DNA of 64,000 nt from positions 11,804,701 through 11,868,700 of the forward strand of contig OZ020269.1 in assembly GCA_963971225.1 (NCBI GenBank), read 5' to 3'. Origin of the DNA: Melieria omissa. Its lineage: Eukaryota > Arthropoda > Insecta > Diptera > Ulidiidae. Position numbers and translations under genes: made by a program. Positions 59,371 through 64,000 of the stretch are shown one piece after another (the first letter of the stretch is position 1; each line of letters begins with the position of its first letter). The notes below the pieces were generated by a model. The model was not told the DNA's origin. It saw only the letters and a list, made by a program, of their open reading frames with translations, and did no database searches.

Positions 59371-62300
59371 TACGAAACTTCAATTGAATAACATAACCAA
59401 TAGAAAGGCTTTAGCTTTGTTGAGGCCCTATGCACCCAAGCCATGCGAACAAAGAGAAATTACAATACTGTCAGTAAACAAGCAACTGGGCAGCCATCAA
59501 AAATCACAAATAATCTACAAATACTGATATGTAAGAAATATTTTTTGTATTCACTTCTCGACATATTTGCCACAAAACATACGGCCGGTGCCACACACAT
59601 TATGTGGCAACAACTTTCACTCTAGCCAACTTTTCATGCTGCTCAATGTCTGCAACACGTTTTTTTTGTGTCGCTGCACAGTTGGCAGCACCAACACCAA
59701 ACCGTCTATTCATACTTTACACATCAGGCGGCTGGTTTATGCAACTCCGCGCGCCACTTGGAGCGACATTCAATTTCTGATGCCATCCTTCCGCTGCATT
59801 TGCTGCAATGTCGACGGCGTTAAATTCCTGCCGGCCTAAAGAGTTAGGCGCCTGCAAGCGAAACGATGGCAGTGTTGCCAATGAAAGCAACGAGGGCTGC
59901 ATTGAAAATGCCCATGTGTTAGTGTAACTGTGTGCATGTGTATGTGTGTGTGTGTGTTGGTGTGGAAGCAAGTGTTGGCTGAATTTTTTTCTTCGCACCG
60001 CGCTTTTTTTGTGTGCGCTTGAATGGAGTTGCATGCTGAAAGGTGTCGCTTAGCGCGTTGAAAGGAAACACGTTGCACTTTTTTGTGCTGGGTTGTGTTC
60101 CCCTTTGTGGTGCATGTGTGTCAATGTGCAAAATGTGCAGCTGCGGTAACAAGTTGACAAAAAAAAAAATTAACAAAATGCAAAACACAAAAACTCTAAC
60201 GACGATGACATGTTTCGAATGAAAAAGTTGAACTGCGGCTTTTTGTGTTTGGCATTTTTTTATACCCTACATTGGGGTAATAGTTTACAGGGGGACATTT
60301 GAACAACAACAACAGAGCCAGACAATAGTGTCGTTCCAGATAGGCAAAAACACATAGGTTAGGTTTGGTTATGGTGGCTGCCTCTGTAAGAGACACATTC
60401 GGAGGTTTGAAAGGCCCATTGTGATACCACATAATTGATGAATGATATTTCACATAAATCATACACATTTTTTTATAAAACTGCCTTTATTACCAATTTT
60501 CCAGTTCAAATTTTCAACATTGAAGGGGAAGAAATACAAAGTCTGTCAAAAAAGGAGCCGAATGACAGTGATGGGTGATAAGTGATAAGTATGTCAAGAT
60601 CGACCAAAACAAACATGAAAGTTTTTTCATAAAATGTTATTTTTATTTTTAGGAAAAATATTCTTTTAATAAAATGCAAAAAGTAAACAAATTTTGAATT
60701 TTTTTTAATATCTTTTTATGGGTAAATTTTAAACATTTTAAAACATTTTTTAATATTTTTTTTTTTTAATTGTATTTCATAAAAAATACTCACAAAAAAT
60801 ATAAAAAAATTAAATTAAAATTAAATAAAATTTTTTTAGTAAAAAATTTTTTTATTTGAATTTAAAAAAGTTTAAACAATAAAAAAATGTAATTAAAAAT
60901 AAATCACAAGAAAATAATAATAATAAAAAAAAAAAACAAAAGTAATAAGAACGAAAATTTTGAATTTTTTTAATTTTTAATTTTAATTTTTAAATTTTTT
61001 AAATTTTTCCAAATAATTTTTTAGGATAGTTAATTTTTTAATAATTTTTAAGATTTTATTTTAAATTTATTGAATTCAGATTTGCATGTTACAAAAAAAA
61101 TAATTAAAACCACTCATCGCGTAGAGTATAAATAAGTCGGTCAATACCAATTGCAAAAAACTTTCCAATTTCTGCATTTTGTTTTTTAATTTTTCCACAC
61201 ACACACACAGCAAATGTTAAGTGCCGCATGCGTTGTTGTTACTTGCTTTGGTTGCGCTTTTCGCTTGAGTTTCTCATGTTGTTGTTTTTTGTTGTTGTTG
61301 TGTTTGCGTGTGTTTTCTTTCAATTAAATTTATGCGCGCGCTATTGCGGCACACAACTCAGTACATTGAGTGCTGTCGACTTGCAACATATTCGCGCAGA
61401 ATTCTTGCATGTTGCAAACGAATGTTGCTATGTGCCCTTTCGTCCTGTCGTCCTGTTGCCGTCACGACGCCCGGTGACCCACTTGATGCGCACGGCAAAC
61501 GCTATGTCAGGGTCGCGCAACATGGCAACGCATATTCAGCGCAATTGCACTTCACCTTTGCCGCACGTCGGGTAACTGGCGTCGACCAACAACAACAACG
61601 AAAAATACGCACACAGCTAACAAATTCAATTTGAGCGCACTCAACTCGTGTTTAAATGCATCTCGAGCAGTGGCCGCATTGACCGACTAACTGATATGGT
61701 GACTTACTGACAGACTGGCTGACTGATAGACTCACAGACAGACCGACTGTGCAGCTGACATTGTGTCACTGTGTCAACGCAATATAACGCAACAGAAAAA
61801 AACCCAACACAACTTTTCATCGAGTATTTTTCAGTGCAAGGGAAAAAGTTTTGCTACATCCCATCAACGCGTAAGCTGCCGTAAGCCGACAGCAGTGCGT
61901 TGCTCTGGCCAGCAGTGCGCCACTGCCATCAACGTTGCTGTCTTTGCATTGGTCGCTGTTGGCCAGAGGCCGCCAGCCGCAACACCGCAAGCCGCAATCT
62001 TAATTAGTTTTTATCACCGCGACGTGACTTGTGGCGCCACCGCGCACGTCGCCGCATTTCACATTTCACGTGCCTGTTGTGCCGTTTCGCGCGCTCACTA
62101 ATGAAGTCGCCCATCAGCCGCGCCGTGGCAACAGTCAATGACACATTCCAGCGAGGCGGTTTGCATATTCCGCGTAAATGGCCAAACTCCAGCGGGAATA
62201 TGTAAAATTGGACATTACTGAACACGAGTTGGACTCAACGACAGGTTGGCCGCTGTAGCGGGGTAGTTGTTGTGGTTGGTTTGGGTCTATGGTTTGTTTG

Positions 62301-62654
62301 GATCCCTTTAAGTTTTATTTGATGAAAAACTTTGATTTTCTGACGCTTTATTGGTTTTCAAGTGTCTGGAAATTTGAATCTAAATCTGCCTGTAGGTAGT
62401 TAAGAAAATCGTAGAAAACGATTTGTATTCAAGAAAGGATATATGTAGAATAATTGGAGATGAGTATGCCAAAATCTCGACTAGTACATTCGGAAACCTC
62501 AACGACCCATTGAGATAACCGATAGAGAGTGTGGCAGAGCCCCTCTTATCCTGTGTTCTGTTGTGTCTTATTAATGCCGAGGTTTGAAAACAGTTGGTCG
62601 GCCCAATGACGAAGTCATTTTTGATGGGATAATCACAAGGAAAAGGTAGTCATA
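59371..62654. other. non-coding sequence with AT-rich and GC-richer blocks
   Basis: GT repeat at 59940-59958, A/T-only block at 60.64-61.09 kb, GC-richer block at 61.2-62.3 kb with overlapping short frames. No gene supported. Confidence 0.5.
60355..60440. repeat. LINE 3'-tail-like remnant
   Basis: TAGGTTAGGTTTGGTTATGG, then GGCTGCCTCTGTAAGAGACAC and CCCATTGTGATACCACA. The same style of tail occurs at 40.8 and 27.2 kb. Confidence 0.45.
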
Positions 62655-62782
62655 TTAGACAGTGCGCTATGTCCTACCTGTAGGAAGGATAATTTGACAA
62701 TGGACCACATTTTCTGTGTTTGCCCACGTACGCCCGAATCAGGTTTGTGACACTGTTTCAGGTTTGTTTTGGCACTGATGTA
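62655..62782 (+). pseudogene. LINE C-terminal remnant, left part (split by the rosa-like element)
   Basis: Reads SALCPTCRKDNLTMDHIFCV with CPR, then diverges. The DNA ACGTACGCCCGAATCAGGTT is shared with 13.48 kb. It stops at the rosa-like TA target. Confidence 0.7.
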
Positions 62783-63689
62783 TAGGGTTTTCCAACAAGA
62801 GGTTGGTGATTATTTTGAATCACCCGGTATTTCGGTAGCAGTCACTTTTGAAGCTTTTCTTCTTTGACATTTGACAAGTAGAAACTACGCCATTACTAAA
62901 AATGGAACGATACACGCTTCAACAACGCATTGAAATTATTAAAATTCACTACAAAAATGGTGAAAATCTTGCAGTCACAGTTCGCAAAACTAAAGCATTT
63001 TTCAGTCGTCGTGAAGCACCTTGTCGGACCGCAATACAGAAATTGATTTAAAAATTCGAGCTGTTGGGGCAAGTTAGTGATGTGAAGAATAAAACCCGTG
63101 CACGTCGCCCAAGAACAACTGAGAATATTGCTGCTGTAGCCCAAAATGTTGAAGAAAACCCAGGTTTGTTGATTCCTCGTCGTTCTTTGGAATGATGATT
63201 TTTTATGGTCGGAGTTGGATGGTATATCTGGAAAACGTTTACTTTCAACAAGACGGCACTACGTGCCACACAAGCAACGAAACCATTGCTTTTTTACGGG
63301 AAAAGTTTCCGGACCGTGTTATCTCTGGAAGAGGTGATCACAATTGGCCACCGAGATCTTGTGATTTAACACCTTGCGACTTCTTCCTTTGGGGCCACGT
63401 GAAAGATAAGGTGTACGCCAACAGCCCAGCGTCGATTCAAGACCTCAAAGATAGAATTCGTGAGGCTATCGAGGACATAGGGCAGCCACTTTGCGATTTG
63501 GTTATGGAAAATTTCATGAAAAGGATATGGTCCTGTAAGCGTGGTCGTGGTGGCCATTTGGCTGATGTTGATTTTCATTATTAACCGCATACCTTCTTCT
63601 TTATTATGAAATAAACATCCGATCATTTATCTCAAAAAATGGCATTTTGCTTTGAATACCAAAATAACACCTCTTGTTGGAAAACCCTG
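62783..63689 (+). mobile_element. internally deleted rosa-like (DD41D-type) Tc1/mariner element
   Basis: TA at 62781-62782 and 63690-63691. Inverted repeats AGGGTTTTCCAACAAGAGGT occupy 62784-62803 and 63669-63688. At 907 bases it is shorter than expected for a coding member. It is inserted within a LINE remnant that resumes in frame order on the far side. Confidence 0.88.
62902..63584 (+). pseudogene. rosa-like transposase remnant, middle deleted
   Basis: The start (ATG at 62902) reads MERYTLQQRIEIIKIHYKNG, a helix-turn-helix region typical of this transposase group. A stop and frame changes follow, then RARRPRTTENIAAVAQNVEE, and a deletion removes the first catalytic Asp region. Another frame (to 63584) gives YFQQDGTTCHTSNET (second Asp), NWPPRSCDLTPCDFFLWGHV, and the C-terminal RIWSCKRGRGGHLADV. 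If the Asp of PCDFF is the third catalytic residue, the second-to-third interval is 41 residues, as in the rosa (DD41D) group first described from Ceratitis. If it is the Asp of SCDL, the interval is 36. The group assignment is therefore probable, not certain. Confidence 0.75.
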
Positions 63690-63790
63690 TATTAAGAAGC
63701 TACTACTTTGGCTTCTCGGCACCACAGGATCTACTCAGATTTTTTCGGAGTTTGGGCACACTTAAAGCAAGTCAACAGGAAATATCAAGT
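63690..63790 (+). pseudogene. LINE C-terminal remnant, right part (beyond the rosa-like element)
   Basis: Resumes as TATTAAGAAGC and continues with CAGATTTTTTCGGAG and CAACAGGAAAT. These match 13514-13603 in order, so this is the same LINE copy continued. Confidence 0.65.
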
Positions 63791-64000
63791 TACAGTACAA
63801 TGAGAAAGGGTAATAATTAATTTTTCATTCGGTGCTTTTACTTATTAATTAATTATTTATTTATTTAGTTCTTTATTATTATTTATTTATTTATTTGCTT
63901 ATTGTTTTATTTATTATTTCTCTTTACTTTATTCGACTTACACTGTTGGCGCTTGTCAACACCAAAACTGACTTGTAGTACTATTCTTGGCTGCCTTTTC

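Noticed and set aside
1..64000. tRNA, rRNA, CRISPR array or prokaryotic-type operon
   Set aside because: None seen; the only pol III-like boxes belong to the SINE-like element, and repeat spacing does not fit a CRISPR array.

Overview
The window looks like a stretch of a higher-dipteran (fly) chromosome. It is AT-rich, full of short CA/TG, CAA and TTTTA repeats, and crowded with decayed mobile elements. It carries one recognisable host gene, spliced, on the plus strand. The protein match is to the Drosophila Dpr family (two-immunoglobulin-domain cell-surface proteins), closest from memory to dpr13. A tephritid fruit fly is my best guess for the organism, but that is inference.

Host gene: five coding exons lie at 20164-20265, 22213-22321, 29767-29943, 31546-31659 and 43765-43904. 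All have AG/GT borders and their phases agree (0, then 1, 1, 1). Together they encode 213 residues: the second half of Ig1, all of Ig2, and a C-terminal hydrophobic tail with a stop. The first half of Ig1, the signal peptide and the 5' end were not found and probably lie left of base 1. About 20 kb of upstream intron, four internal introns (1.9, 7.4, 1.6 and 12.1 kb) and about 20 kb of downstream sequence make up the rest.

Mobile elements fill much of that space. Tc1/mariner types: a near-complete mariner with one frameshift (46527-47796), a deletion-derivative mariner (35489-36014), a DD37E Tc1-like element (38522-39809), an internally deleted rosa-like element (62783-63689) and a TA-flanked MITE (44448-45017). 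piggyBac-like TTAA elements: a nested pair with transposase remains (32055-35005 and 32552-34535) and small ones at 16041-16297, 53914-54684 and 55169-55382. Others are a 202-bp hAT-type MITE, a SINE-like element, and at least five fragments of LINE C-termini on both strands. One LINE fragment is split by the rosa-like element, and an uninterrupted relative sits at 13.4 kb.

The most interesting pattern is that unrelated TTAA elements share an asymmetric end design: a short terminal repeat joined directly to an inner motif, often palindromic, at one end, and the same two parts split by about 19-24 bases at the other. A 14-base motif also recurs, only on the gene's strand. No rRNA, tRNA gene, CRISPR array or bacterial-type operon was seen.
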